NCBI GenBank assembly: GCA_020650975.1
Contig: JAIPMN010004248.1
Coordinates: forward strand, 9,472-33,445
Origin: Apostichopus californicus
Lineage: Eukaryota; Echinodermata; Holothuroidea; Aspidochirotida; Stichopodidae
Direction of reading: 5' to 3'
Length of the DNA: 23,974 bases
Shown here: in pieces, positions 1 through 13,600 of the stretch
How the letters are laid out: each line of letters opens with the position of its first letter
Numbering within the stretch: position 1 is the first letter of the stretch
Made by a program: the position numbers and the translations under genes
The notes under the pieces: model-generated
Seen by the model: the letters and a program-made list of their open reading frames with translations, nothing else
Database searches by the model: none
Told to the model about the DNA's origin: nothing

Positions 1-1471
1 GGGGGGGGGGAGAGAGGTGGCCATCACTGACTAGTCAAAGTAGTTGTCTTTAGTTAGATTTGAAGACAGTTCTAAAGCTTGTTTGAAATGCTCTTGCAAT
101 ATCTATGATATTACAAGTTCAGAGGGATCCTACCATGAATTGGACTTTAATGAATCATGTGTTTCTCCAACTTTGATTTAATGACATTTCGTCATCAAGT
201 GGGTATAAACTAAGCATCAACCTCATACACCAAGAGCCTCAAGATATTGCTTATTGGATTACGAGAATCTATCCCTCTGACCCTATCCCCCCCCCCATCT
301 CCCCCAATCACCCTATCTTAAGAAAAGAAAAAGATTCTATTATTGTTACCAATCTAACAAGAAGATAACGAGATAAGTTTCTATGGCAACCATATTGCCT
401 GTTTGACACAAAACATAAATGGCATGAAACTGACAATATTGCAGTTTTTGGCATAGCTGCTCCAATACTGCAAAACATTCATAAAGCATCGTACCCAGGA
501 ACTAAACCATCAACATTGCTTCAACAACATAAATCAAATAAAAAAAAAACTACTAAAGAGCAAAGAAAACAAATAAATAAGACTAACATAATGCCAACAT
601 TGTTCCCTATGACACAAACAATAAATAGCATAGTGGTTAAATTTCTACCAGCATTGCACCTTACAACCCTCCACAGAGACATCCAGTTGGTAACTACTAG
701 TTGACTAAACTATGAGTTCAGCTGACTCTGGTAGTTGAAAATGGGGGTGTTCAGTTCCAAACCTGAATATCAATTCTTCCATTGGAAAAAGTCTCCATAT
801 TTTTGACAACAAATTTGGCTTTTTGCGAAAGCAATGTTTATACCCTGCTCTAAATTATGTTCGCTGAGAGACTAACAAAGTAACCCTCTGCTCTATTTCC
901 AACTCACTATCACATAGTGAAGTACTGATCAAACTTAGGTCAGATTTGCAACCAGAAAACTCATGGCGAGGACTGACAATATATAATACGTAACAACAGT
1001 AATAATAAGAAGGGTTACTTCAGTTTCCAAGAACCACTCTTCTAGGCATACACAACATTGATGATCCAAACAAGAACACAAACAACTTCATTGATGGAAT
1101 CTCAAAAAAAAAAAAAAAAAAAATTAAATATGAAGCAAACCACACACATTATGATTATTTTCCTATATGGACAATTCATGGATGGCCATCGAGAAATCAA
1201 ACTTTTCATTTTCTCAATTTAATCACAAATACTATTTTTGGGACATATAACAACAGACATCAATAATTAGTACTATGTTACCTCAACGAAACATGAAGTA
1301 AACTCCAAAGTCTTTGGAAACAGGGGATCACACACTAAATGTTACTTTTCTATTATGATAGTGTTTCATTCATTTCTCCTTTGAAACTCTTGCCACTTTC
1401 TGATGAAGATATTTTCACAAACGCCCACACATATGACAATATACTAAGTATTATAACTGAAAAAATTAACT
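1..1471. other. 3' UTR and downstream flank of the P5CS gene
   Basis: No coding exon is supported here. The transcript must end somewhere in this stretch. I found no AATAAA on the minus strand; a minus-strand ATTAAA at about 1216-1221 is a possible but weak polyadenylation signal. Low-complexity tracts: G11 at 1-11, a C9 run near 288-296, and A18 at about 1106-1123. Nothing else was recognised. Confidence 0.5.
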
Positions 1472-1683
1472 TTAAGACGAAGTCGTTGTTCCTTCTCCTT
1501 CTTCTGCCTCTACTTCAGCGTGCAACGGTAATTTCTGATGGAGATAGGTTTTACCTCCGACTTGGGAGAAATCCTGGACGCATTCTCCCGTCCCCTCCAT
1601 AATCCATTTTGTTGTCAAGAGACCTTCGACCCCGACAGGACCTCTGGCGTGAATTCGAGTAGTACTGATGCCTACTTCTGCAC
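1472..1683 (-). CDS. ALDH18A1: P5CS exon 14: C-terminus and stop
   Basis: Two bases finish Gly760, then [40 protein letters not shown] and a tail with [19 protein letters not shown], then TTTSS and TAA at 1474-1472. It matches human to the LHENLP region; the acidic, Thr/Ser-ended tail is about ten residues longer than in human and not conserved. Acceptor CAACTTACAG|GT. Confidence 0.96.
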
Positions 1684-4600
1684 CTGTAAGTTGACCGGAA
1701 CCAAATCAAGAAACCGATTAAAAATAGCTGCTCCATTGAGGTTTAGTTTTTTTTTCAAAACTATTTATTCAAGGATAATCTAACAATTATAGAAGCCAGC
1801 ACATATTGCTGATATAACTTCTATGGCAAGAATGTGAGCAATAGATGCTGAATAAAAATTGAACAAATTTGGCTGGAATGAGATAGTAAAGAATAAACCC
1901 TTTAAAAGCAGTTTCTTAACCTTTTACACTACTCCCATCCATTAGCAATTGAAAACAAAAATTTGCACCTCTTTACCAGCTCTGTATAATGAACCCTTTG
2001 TACATCAGTTGTGGGGACCAGGTGCTAATTCTTTCAGGAAATTAGTTGTTTATGCCTGTAGCTTCAGACCCCTGGAGTCCTACCTAGCATCCCAAGAGGG
2101 TGCCTTAAATGGGATAATGCTGGTGGCTGATAACAAAATATCTAGCAACTTTCTGTATCTTTAAAATCAAAGCCACATCCTCATATAGCATTTTCTTTGG
2201 CAAAGATATGAAGTTTTCAAAATGGTGATATTTTGGGCTTGCATCTGGCAACAACAAAGTGAGTGTTGTAACCATGGCAATTGAGCTAAATATGCCTTTG
2301 TTTCCCTTTATATAACATTTACTGCATTTTAGAGGAAAGTAATGTTTCTACAGAAAAGTTGAATTATTGATGGACTACACATTAACAGCTAAAACAACAT
2401 TCCAAAATACAATGCATCAGGATTCAAGGATAAATGAACAAGAAGAATTTCCGGGAAAGTAAAGTTTCTGAAGACCATCTACTGTAACGACACCACCATC
2501 TACTGTAACGACACCACCATCTACTGTAACGACACCACCATCTACTGTAACGACACCACCATGTACTGTAACGACACCACCATCTACTGTAACGACACCA
2601 CCATCTACTGTAACGACACCACCATCTACTGTAACGACACCACCATCTACTGTAACGACACCACCATCTACTGTAACGACCCCACCATCTACTGTAACGA
2701 CACCACCATCTACTGTAATGACACCACCATCTACTGTAATGACACCACCATCTACTGTAATGACACCACAGACTGCATACTGTGATCCACCTACTTGAGG
2801 AAAGCATGGTTTAACCACTCAGAATAGGTCACATGATGCAATCAACCATATCTATCAAGTTAGGGACAAGATATCGAAATGGCATATTCAACTAACAGTG
2901 TGGAATATTATCTCTTTACTATATGTGAGAATTTCAATTTAAACTAATGGGGCAATCCCAGAATTACGACTGATTCTAGCCAGACCGTGTTTGGCTTACC
3001 GAGACCAAATCTGTACCCATCGGCAAACCTGGAGCTAGCATTATGGAAAACACAAGCACTGTCCACAGATTCAAGGAAATGGTTAGCAACTGATTCTGTT
3101 GAAGGAAAAAGAAATTGTTAAAACATGATCGTGTCACATGTTTCCAACACTGCAATAATACCAGGCAAACCTAGTTACTGCAACCTTACCAACCTATAAA
3201 CTTAAACCATCTGTTTAAGTCCCACACCTAGCCTAACAGCTTCAATTATCCCCCTCAATTCCCACTGGTAACCGACAGTCTCAATATCATGACGAGGAAG
3301 TCTTTTTCCTATAGTTGAATATATCCTCAAAGAATGGGCACATCAAAACTTTAAGGCCCAAACACTGAGATTTATACAAGTTTGTATGTAAACACATACA
3401 CTGTAATATTTCTAATTTGTCAAAACTTGTGTTACAAGATCATTCTTTGATGGATGGTTTGCTCTTCACCCAGCTATGAGGTAATAACGTCATAATGCTC
3501 TTTTAAGTATGGGATGGGTGGTTACAATAGTAACTTTTTTCACCGTAACACATCTTCCATTGTGTGATACTATACACACATTTATGGATGGATGTTTGTT
3601 TACACATGGGGTATAGGTCTCCCTTGATGAGCGTGTTTAATTATCTGCTTGACTGACTAAGGTTCTTCCAAAGTCACTAATGGGGATGTATACTGAGTGT
3701 GATTACAAAACACATGCACCCGGTACATCCAAAATAACACTGTTTCAAAGTTGCTCTCATCAGACAGCAGCAAGAAAAAAAATAAATGGATTCGGATTCC
3801 CAATCTGTGTTTGAATTGCCACAGTTATGGCTTACGATAAACTACAATGTTTGGCATACCCACCCCCTGTTATAACTACAGGATACTTAAGGCTATAAGA
3901 ACAAACTGTTTGAACACTAACTTTAATCTTCTGTGACAAATCACAGCCAGGTGTGGACTGCCACACTTACTTATGATTTATGATAAATGATATTGTTTGA
4001 CATATCCACACCCTGTCATAAGTAGAGTCTGCTTAAAGGGGATAAGAAGAGCATATTTTAAGACTAGCTTACCATCTTCTGTGACTAACACAGATGGGTG
4101 TGGACTGCCACACTTATTCATGATAAATGATATTGTTTAACCTATCCACACCCTGTTGTAAGTAGAGTCTACTTAAGGGGATTAGAATAGCATATTTTAA
4201 TACTAGCTTACCGTCTTCTGTGACTTTCACAGCTGGGTTGTGGACTGCCACACATATTTATGATTTATGATAAATGATATTGTTTGACATATCCACACCC
4301 TGTCATAAGTAGAGTCTGCTTAAGGGGGATAAGAGGAGCATATTTTAAGACTAGCTTACCATCTTCTGTGACTATCACATCTGTATGTGAGCTGCCATAT
4401 TTATGGATGTGGTCAACAGCACTGTTCACTCCATCTACAACCTCTACAGCACACTCCAGTCCACTGTACTCAACCTTCAGAGATTTGGCCTCAGCTGGAC
4501 CAAACTTCAAGGAACACGCCAACCTTGGGCCTGGATGAATTTTGACCTAACAAAATTAGAACAAGAATAGTCAAATATTCGTAATGATTGTAATGTCTTT

Positions 4601-7600
4601 ATAGTGTCCATCATTGCCTGAATTTTTATAAAAACTATTAAGATATATGCTGGGATAGTTTTACCAAAACTATTAAGATATATGCTGGGATAGTCTCCCA
4701 AATTTTGAAAAGACCAAACTGAGCTGGAAAACTACATTGGATAGTCACCCAATGTGAAGTGTAAGTTAACAAGCCATTCCTATTCTCCCACATACACATA
4801 CATATGAGGCTGATCAACACTGATCAACTGTCAATTGTCAACACTGATCAACTGTCTTCTTGGTCGTTTATTATTTTAAGATTCTGGAAGTTTTTGAATA
4901 GCATTCAAGACTGGGTTAATCTATTCAAAAACATAATCCCACATGAACGTCAAGCAACAAAAATCCTGAAAGTCAGCAAATACAATGGAAGCTTTAACAA
5001 CTAAAATTTGTATAGAGTGTTTGATCATCAAAACCCTTGCTATTACATATCCTGTATTTAACAATGTTGCACATAGCATAACACACAGCATTAATCAGAC
5101 AACATACTGGGGGTGAATATTGCTTGGATAAATTTACCTTTTCCGATCGTAACATATCCAAGAGTTCATCAAAGAGAGGGGTATCTTGAAGATTCTTGTG
5201 AATTAAGAGCGTCTCCATGGCATTGCATGCAGCAGGGTAGTCACATTTAGAATCACGCACTGTAAGATGTGTAAAATATAAAAACAATGAGTAATGAGAC
5301 TCTGGTAGTCAAACTTTTCTACCCTAATTTTCATCATTGTTTGCTGGATGTTGTCACCTGAGGATGGGGTCTATCGGAAGGAAGCCCTTTTGTATGATTA
5401 TGGGTGGTAGTCCCAAATTGGTGTTACATTTAGCAATTTTTAAAGTAACTTGCATTCAAGTATTTTCCACATTTGTGGCCACTAATATAAACAAATACTT
5501 ACTTCTTCTGAAATGGTTCGTCTGACCACCATAAATTTTTGACGACTTTGAACAGAGTTACACCCGAAGTTTGCATATCAGAGTTTTAACAGACATTATA
5601 GGAGTAGAATATTGTTTTCTCTACGTTCGTCTTTGCCGAAAGAATTCAATTTATTTGTTAAGTTAAACAACCATAATCTTAATCTCCACCAGCACGCCAG
5701 GGAATGCTAAATTTTTCTAAAAACCTGACAAAAAAATCCTTCAACCTGCCGAACGGTTTTTGCAACCCACGTTTGGTTCACAGCCCATAGTTTGCGGACC
5801 ATCGCTTTGACATTTGAAAATGCGCCCTTTAATACCACTGCCATAACAGTTTACCTGCCTCGGGCATTGAATAGGCTCTCGCAGTAGATCTGGGGAGGGG
5901 GGGGGGGGATTTGAGCTGAGGAAGTGACTTTTCCATGCTCGTTCCCTTTGCTAGGCTTAGCGAATTGATTACCCAACACACAGGATAATGTTCCAGACTA
6001 ATAACCTTGAAAGGTGCAGAAGTGGCCAGTGGTGAAAAATGAACGGCAGTCTTACTAAAGGGCGAATTTTAGAATGACACTTGTGGGTCAACATAGTGAC
6101 TGATTGATAATCTCACCAATTTTAACCGCCATATCTGGATCAGCCTTCTTGTCGATGTAAACATGGCAGATGCCATCAGCATGGCCTAGGACCGGGATGG
6201 ATTTGCTCTCCTTCTTGATCCGAGAGACCATTTCGTTGGATCCTCTGGGGATGACTAGGTCTATGAGTCCCTCCAATTGAAGTAAATCTCCGATCTGTTC
6301 TCTCGTGTTGATCTTTGAGGTCAACAAAAATTGAAAGAATTTTAAAGAGATACCATGACCACCAATCACTCCATTTTCACTTTTATACTTCCTTTTATCT
6401 CTCATTCAAAATCAAGCCAAATATTTTACTTTTTTGAATGATGGTGACATGAGTTTAAACTATCTTTACTATCTACAGTTGGTGAGATAGTTGGTGTCAA
6501 ATTGAATTTTCACTTTTATACTCCCTTTTATCTCTCATTCAAAATCAAGCAAATGGTTTTGTATTTTTTTCCTTGGTGTTTTTAACTTGATTGTTATCCC
6601 TAACTTTTGCGGGTATTTGTAGTAGACATATAGACATGGCAGAAAATAAATTGAAAACTTTGATAGTGTAAGAAACATGATTTGAGTCCAAAATGATGGA
6701 ATAGATAATTTGCCTTGGCATCTGTGCTACACTCCCCAACAAATAGATTAAATTTAACTGATAATCAGTCAACAATGTACTGTGTATAGAAAGAAATATC
6801 TTAAAAATGATTCCTCTCAGGGCAGCTTTACAATCTTTTGTGTCAGACCCTATTGGTAACTTGTCATTGGGCGCAGTATATAACTGCTGCCGACTGGAAG
6901 GATTGTCTCTGGGACAGGTTATCATTGACCAGGGGTAATATAACGTCTGTAAAGCGCTTTGAGACCTATCTCTGGTATAATGCGCTATATAAAAAGTAAA
7001 TATTATTATTATTAATATTGGTCATACTCATAGTCATGTATTTCTGTGCCAACCACTTCCTATCTCACTCCATGAACAAAAAAATCAAATTGACACTATA
7101 AATGTATGAGAGCAAACTTATATCTACTATAAACTTTGAGAACATTTTGTTATTTTACCAATTGCACCGCATCCTTGGCACCGTGTAAATCCAGGGCTTC
7201 TTCTACCAGTGAATGGAGCACCTTGTTACTCTCAGTGGCTTCCTTTCCGCCTTTCAGGAGAATACCGTTGGCGCTACTGATAGCCAGGGAGGCAACCTTC
7301 ATAGGTAATAAATAAATGTGTGGTATCAAGACAGAGAAACCATTATGTGGATGAGGAAATTTTTATAATACACAGAACACATAAAGGCTGACCGTATGCA
7401 GAATGTTAGGCTTGATGTGTCACAGTCCACGAAAATAAAAAATTTCAGTGCTAGAAATGTTCTTATTTTCAAGATATTCAGCTTCCAAAAAAGAAAAAGT
7501 CTCTGGTATGCTCCTTCAAGGCTAAATTGTAGGTGACGTTGGCTCCTTAAATATGACTGTTGATCCATTGTTTTTTAATCCATTGTTCTTTTTTTAAATT

Positions 7601-10600
7601 CTAACAACTGAATAAATGCATGTGCTTTTAATGTTCATATGAGCAAAAGAACCCCCCTGGATATAAATCAACACCATGTGTCTTTACAAATATGTAACGC
7701 ATTGTTATGAAAAATCAATTTGGCGCCACAACATTGTAATGATCTCCGATCCAGTTCTGTGTTGCATCCGAGGAAGTGACCAAGAGGTCTGGATACAAAA
7801 TATTTTCAAACTCATTCGAAAAGGGAAAAATACGTCAGCTTCATGAATGGAAAACGGTACATTTTGACAACATTGAAAAGAAATATTCAAATTGAACTAT
7901 TTGGAGAAAAAAATCGTCTTTTAGAGGGAATTCTAACCTGAGGGAGACAGTCCGGGCGAGATTCGAATATGACGATGAGGACACCGATTGGAATCGTAAT
8001 CTTCCGCAACACCATTCCCTCGGCAACCAATGTCCTACTTATTACTCTTCCAACTGTGTCACTAGAGGAAGCAGCAATCTGCTTCAGTCCCTCTGCTAGA
8101 CTCAACAACTTGTGTTCGTTTAATGATAACCTGGCTACCATCGGTGGAGCCATTGAAGCTGTTAGAAAATTAAAGCCAAAAAAGAGAAAAGAATCAAAGA
8201 ACAAGGAAATTTTTGGCCAGAATGGGTCTTTAGCAAGTGAATTCAAGAATACAAAGTCCTCTCTACCAACTAGGATAAAAGTTTAAAAAATAGGTTAAAG
8301 TTCAAGGTTTTCAGTCTTGTATTGATTGAGGCAAGGCATTCTGACACATTTTTGTAACAGTTAACCCCGGGTCATTGGTAACTTGTCACACCCACACACC
8401 CAACTATGTACAATTCAAGCAGTTGTTTCAAGAGTACAACTTTCCTTTTGACCTGTAAGGCTTACACGGTCCAGCCCTGTAAAACATATTGACTGTGAGG
8501 CTGAAACAGTCCACACCTGTACAACATATGGACTGTGAGGCTTAAACAGTCCAGACCTGTACAACACATATGGACTGTGAGGCTTAAACAGTCCAGACCT
8601 GTACAACATATGGACTGTGAGGCTTAAACAGCCCAGACCTGTACAACATATGGACTGTGGGGCTTAAACAGTCCAGACCTGTACAACATATGGACTGTGT
8701 GGCTGAAACAGTCCACACCTGTACAACATATGGACTGTGAGGCTTAAACAGTCCAGACCTGTACAACACATATGGACTGTGAGGCTTAAACAGTCCAGAC
8801 CTGTACAACATATGGACTGTGAGGGTTAAACAGCCCAGACCTGTACAACATATGGACTGTGGGGCTTAAACAGTCCAGACCTGTACAACATATGTACTGT
8901 GAGGCTTAAACAGTCCAGACCTGTACAATATATGGACTGTGAGGCTTAAACAGTCCAGACCTGTACAACATATGGACTGTGGGGCTTAAACAGTTCAGAC
9001 CTGTACAACATATGGACTGTGAGGCTTAAACAGTCCAGACCTGAACAACATATGGTCAAATGTATGACATTGCCTTTATCAAGCCTACCATCACATTGAC
9101 GTAAAACGCTTCGATGCCTGAACACATCAATGTTGGAGATATTAAATTCCTTAAATTTGCTTAATACTCTAATTCTGTTGATTCTGCATACTAATTCTGT
9201 TTGAGGATCACAATGTAAAGACATACTCATTCGAGCTCTGTTCAGATCACGCTTGTTAGCAGTCAGGATCACCTCTTTCCTCTCAATGAGTAGATCTGCC
9301 AGACGATTTATTATTTCAGCTCTCTGTCCAGAAACAGGAAAAAAGAAAACACACAATGATAAAAATTTGCTTCTGTGACGTCATGATGAAGGTATCAACA
9401 ACATAACAACATGCCAGTTCTCTGCATTTGAGCAAACAAAGCTGAAGCAATAACAAATTATGAAAGATGCAGAGGAATTTACGACAATACAAATGGAGAC
9501 TTTTTGTCTAATTTTTTTTACCTTTTCAGGAGTCAAACTTTGCAGAAGTCTACCGCCATCTCTCGCTCTGGTAGCTTGGATATCCGGAGCAATGCCCGCA
9601 GGTTTCGTCTCGGTGAAAAACGTTCCCACATTGCGGCCGTTAACGATGTTTAGGATAACGTCATCTTTCTTCATGCCGTTAGCGATGACGACCGAACAGC
9701 CTCTCTCTAGAGTCCAGACCGCAGACTTAACCTGACAAACAGTAAAATAAATATGTGGAACTTAGAAGGGTGAACATCTTTCATTTATATGAACAATCTT
9801 TGAGATAGTTTTGAAGAATTTTTTAAGGGAGTCTAGATAACTCTACTACCTTTAATTTAAATATGTAAAATACAAGTATCATACCAAGGTTTTACTGAGT
9901 TTGGTCTGATTATTTACACATCAATTTTTTGTAGTACAGCACTTAGCTACAGTAAAGGTTACTTGCCATACATTTCTAAAAGAAATATCCTTGTTTTTTC
10001 TTTTTCCTTTTTTTTTGGTGATGCTAGGTATCACCGACCAGATGGTGCGACTCCAGCTTAAAATCATTTCACTAATACCATAATCTTTACTGTTAAGCAA
10101 AGGCAATTGGTCAAGTGTGGTCGTAAAAAATTCATTACACATCACCATAAGTTTTAAAACCTCACAAAAAACGAGAGCAATTTGATGCCTGAAGAAAAGT
10201 AGTCATAATCACACCCTCATCCGATATTTGCCAAATTAAATCCCAAATTATCATCTACATGTCTAACCCTTTTGAGAGCATGCTAGTATTATTTCTCCAC
10301 TGCCAGGTATAATACCTTCGATTCCATGCCGCCGAGTCCGACCCTCGATTTGCCTCCAAATTTGATGCCTACGACGTCACCGGGATACATGACATCATGT
10401 AGCCGAGATCCTTCCTCCTCCGGTGGGCCGCTGTAAATACCATTCACATCAGACAAGAGGATGAGCAAGTCGGAGTTCACCTCGACGGCCAACCGAGCGG
10501 CAAGGCTATCGTTATCTTTGATGCTTATAACCTATCATATGGATAAATAATGTTAATATGATCACTTTAGAGCAAAAATGTTGATTTTCATAAACATAAT

Positions 10601-13600
10601 AGTTCACCAAAGTAGGAATATGAACGAGGAAATACTTTAAAATACATCAACCCCTCATGTCAGACATAATTGTTTAAAATTAATATATAAGTCTAACAAC
10701 AGTAAGAATTTATTCCCAAAAATAAATGAAAAAAACAAAACAAACAAACACCAAAAAAATTTGTGTTTGGCATTTTGAAAGGTTCTCCAATACTGTAACT
10801 GTTAATTTTGTTGAAACGATGTGTCTAAAAAGAATAATAATGGCATTGCAATGAAACTTGACTTATTAATGTTGATTTCATGTTTTGCAGTTTTTATGTT
10901 CAAAATGAAGCCATTTTCTATCTTTACATGATCTCCTTTAAAAAATATTCCTACAAAATGCTGCTCATTTTATGTATCAGTACTAGTCTTAACATAACTA
11001 GAGGTGCGTGTCAGTAAATAACATCACCATATTGGTCTCTAATGCAAAATATCATCAGTTACAATGAGGGACTCTTTCCTCACAGATCTCAGGCTTCCAG
11101 ACAAGCTACATTAGATTAACATCCGATACATTGGGTACATAATTATGTTAAATAACCTCTGGAGAGCATAGATTTGTGATGATGGAATTAAAATGAGTGA
11201 GAAAAACCACACAGTGGTCAGTTGGCTACCATGAACCACAATCTGAAGACAAAACAAAACAAAAATACTGATACAAGAAATAGTGTAAGTCTTAGCTAAA
11301 ACAAACTTCAATGTTAAAAGACTTTAATACGGTAGGCAGAGAAGCAGGCATGAATATGAGCACCATGATAACAATGCACCAAACAAAACTGTCTTTAGTG
11401 TTTTTGACTTTTGGCCCAACCAGTCATTGAACTTGAGTGTATCAAACTAGTAGCACTTAAAATCTTGATCTCCCATGAAGGAAACACAACCAATTTTAAG
11501 AACTATTTTCTGGCACATGTTTATGCTGCGCTTCCCACCTATAGATCCCACAAAGAGTGTTTTCCCTTCTGTTTCTTAAGCGATGTAGCGCTTTCATTTA
11601 AACCTTGACTGAGGGGATGTTAACTTGAAGTCAACTAGAGCAAGTAATTATTAACTTTTGATAAGAAATTTGTATAATGTGCTAGAGCCATCTTTGGGAT
11701 CAATCACACAAAATATGGCAGTCTGATGTGTTTAATGAAGAGAAATTATTATTACTATTATTAAATCCTGTAAAGAACAGGGTAGTTACAAAACATTTCC
11801 TTCCCCAAATAAGCACCCAATCATTCTTTACATGTATTAAGCCAGCCATCATTATATTAGATCACATTAGAGTTTGTTCTATGCATCAAAAAGACTAAAG
11901 AAAACTGCACTAATATCTTTTGTTTTATTATATGCTTTTAAACAAGGATCTTTTGTTCAGTGGCAATGACACTAGGCTTCAACTGTAACCCTTTGCTAGG
12001 ATAGCAGGACACATCTGACTTTAATATTCAACAGATCATTTAAAATGACTTCATTTTCATTTTCTGTTTACACTCTTTTGGATTAATTTCACCTGTCTCC
12101 AAACTTCAAGTTGATAAGTCACAAACTATGTTTTCTTTTAATTTTTAATTGTAACTATTATATTATGATGACAAGGACATTAGCAATATTGCTTGCCTGC
12201 ATGGAGTATTATTGATATGCATGATGCATGATGAATGAATGTGTAGGAGGTAGGTTAAAGGTCTTTGCCTTACCCCAGGGCTCCTTACCCCATGGAGATC
12301 CATATCTGCCTCTGGGGGTGGAGCAATCACATCGTTGGCGTTCACAATCGGAATGATCTTCATCCGCAACAGTTCGGTTAGGGTAGCTCGCAGATTACTC
12401 CTAGTGTAATCGTGTTGGAAGTCTGCCTTGGTGACTAACACCTTGAGAGTTTCGAACAGGGAAGTGTCAAAGTTACATAGACAGTCAAGGCATTTTCAAA
12501 TTGCTATCAACAGCGACATTTACCACTGGCAATGCAAAGAGGCCAAATATCTGTATGATCCTCCTTTATACTACAGATTTTAAATGTTCAAGAAATGTGT
12601 TTCAGAGATTCCAATGCAATCTACTGTACAAATAAGCATAGTTTAGCTAGTATTTATATAATATTCATATTTCATTTGTCCCTATAACGGTTAACCATTC
12701 AACCAGTTCTGGGAAAAAAATTCTCTTTAAACTACGTTCACCGTACTCTTGATGTATTATCCATTGTCTTTTTGCAGTACGATAAATGTAACTCTTTATG
12801 CTTGTGCTCGAAAACAAATGGAAAGTGATAAACTGGAATGGAGCTTCACAGCTAAGCCTCATTATTTCTACAAGGCTCTATTAGCTTCCCAGTAGGACAC
12901 CAAAGCATCATGCAGCCAAAGAACACATGATAGTATACACACCAACAAAGAAAAGACAGAATAAAGTATTTTTGGTTTACTTCTCGTAGCTATAGGTAGT
13001 ACTATATTGTTCAGACTCATGTGGTATCTTTATTAGTGTTCAAACGATTATGCATAACAGAAAATACCGATTACCGATTATTTTTTTCATAATCGTACCG
13101 ATTCCGATTCCGATTCCGATTATTTGAAAAAGAGAAAATATCCCGTTTATACGAAATCGGCAATAAAGTTTGTGATAGAAACAATTATTGTTGTGATTTT
13201 CCTGTTTCCTTTTGCTTTCGTTGTAATACAAGGCTCTTAGGTATCCTTTTGTTTGTACCAAATTACCTCTGGAGTTTCTCGGAAAGATTTTTTTTTTTTT
13301 TAACAAATTTCCAAAATACGAAAATCCTACCTAGTCAGCACTGTGCTAAGCGAATGGCCTAACCACCTCGACGTGTATGTCACCTGTTAATGGCTTGAAA
13401 TGGGCTAAGAATAGTTACTCAAAATATCCATCTCAAAAAGCATCTCAGACAAATCATCCATCTTCAATCTTTACCAAAGTGTAAATTTTAATTACATATT
13501 GCCTACATTCCGACATTATTTTGTACTTATTTTCAGTATTATACCGTTTATGAACAAATAGAAATGTTACGAACTTGAAGTTAAACATACCTATTCGTTA

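Larger units (their letters stand above)
6313..7158 (-). other. Intron 9 of the P5CS gene
   Basis: An 846-bp intron holding the paired direct repeats and the SINE-like tail; otherwise AT-rich with no gene seen. Confidence 0.88.

Noticed and set aside
2417..2818. A 133-codon minus-strand reading frame with 14 [11 protein letters not shown] repeats as a possible protein-coding gene or exon
   Set aside because: The frame is open only because the 21-bp minisatellite has no stops; it sits inside intron 13, has no recognisable domain, and the unit is open on the other strand too.
4265..4359. Extension of exon 12 past the GTAAGC donor to the next stop
   Set aside because: The sequence past GATG stops matching P5CS, and exon 13 restores the homology exactly in phase 1.
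7887..8286. Plus-strand 105-codon frame opposite exon 8
   Set aside because: It is the antisense shadow of a strongly conserved exon, and no family match is visible.
8487..9055. CRISPR-like array
   Set aside because: The 40-bp units are directly contiguous with no unique spacers, and the region is an intron of an animal gene; it is a minisatellite.
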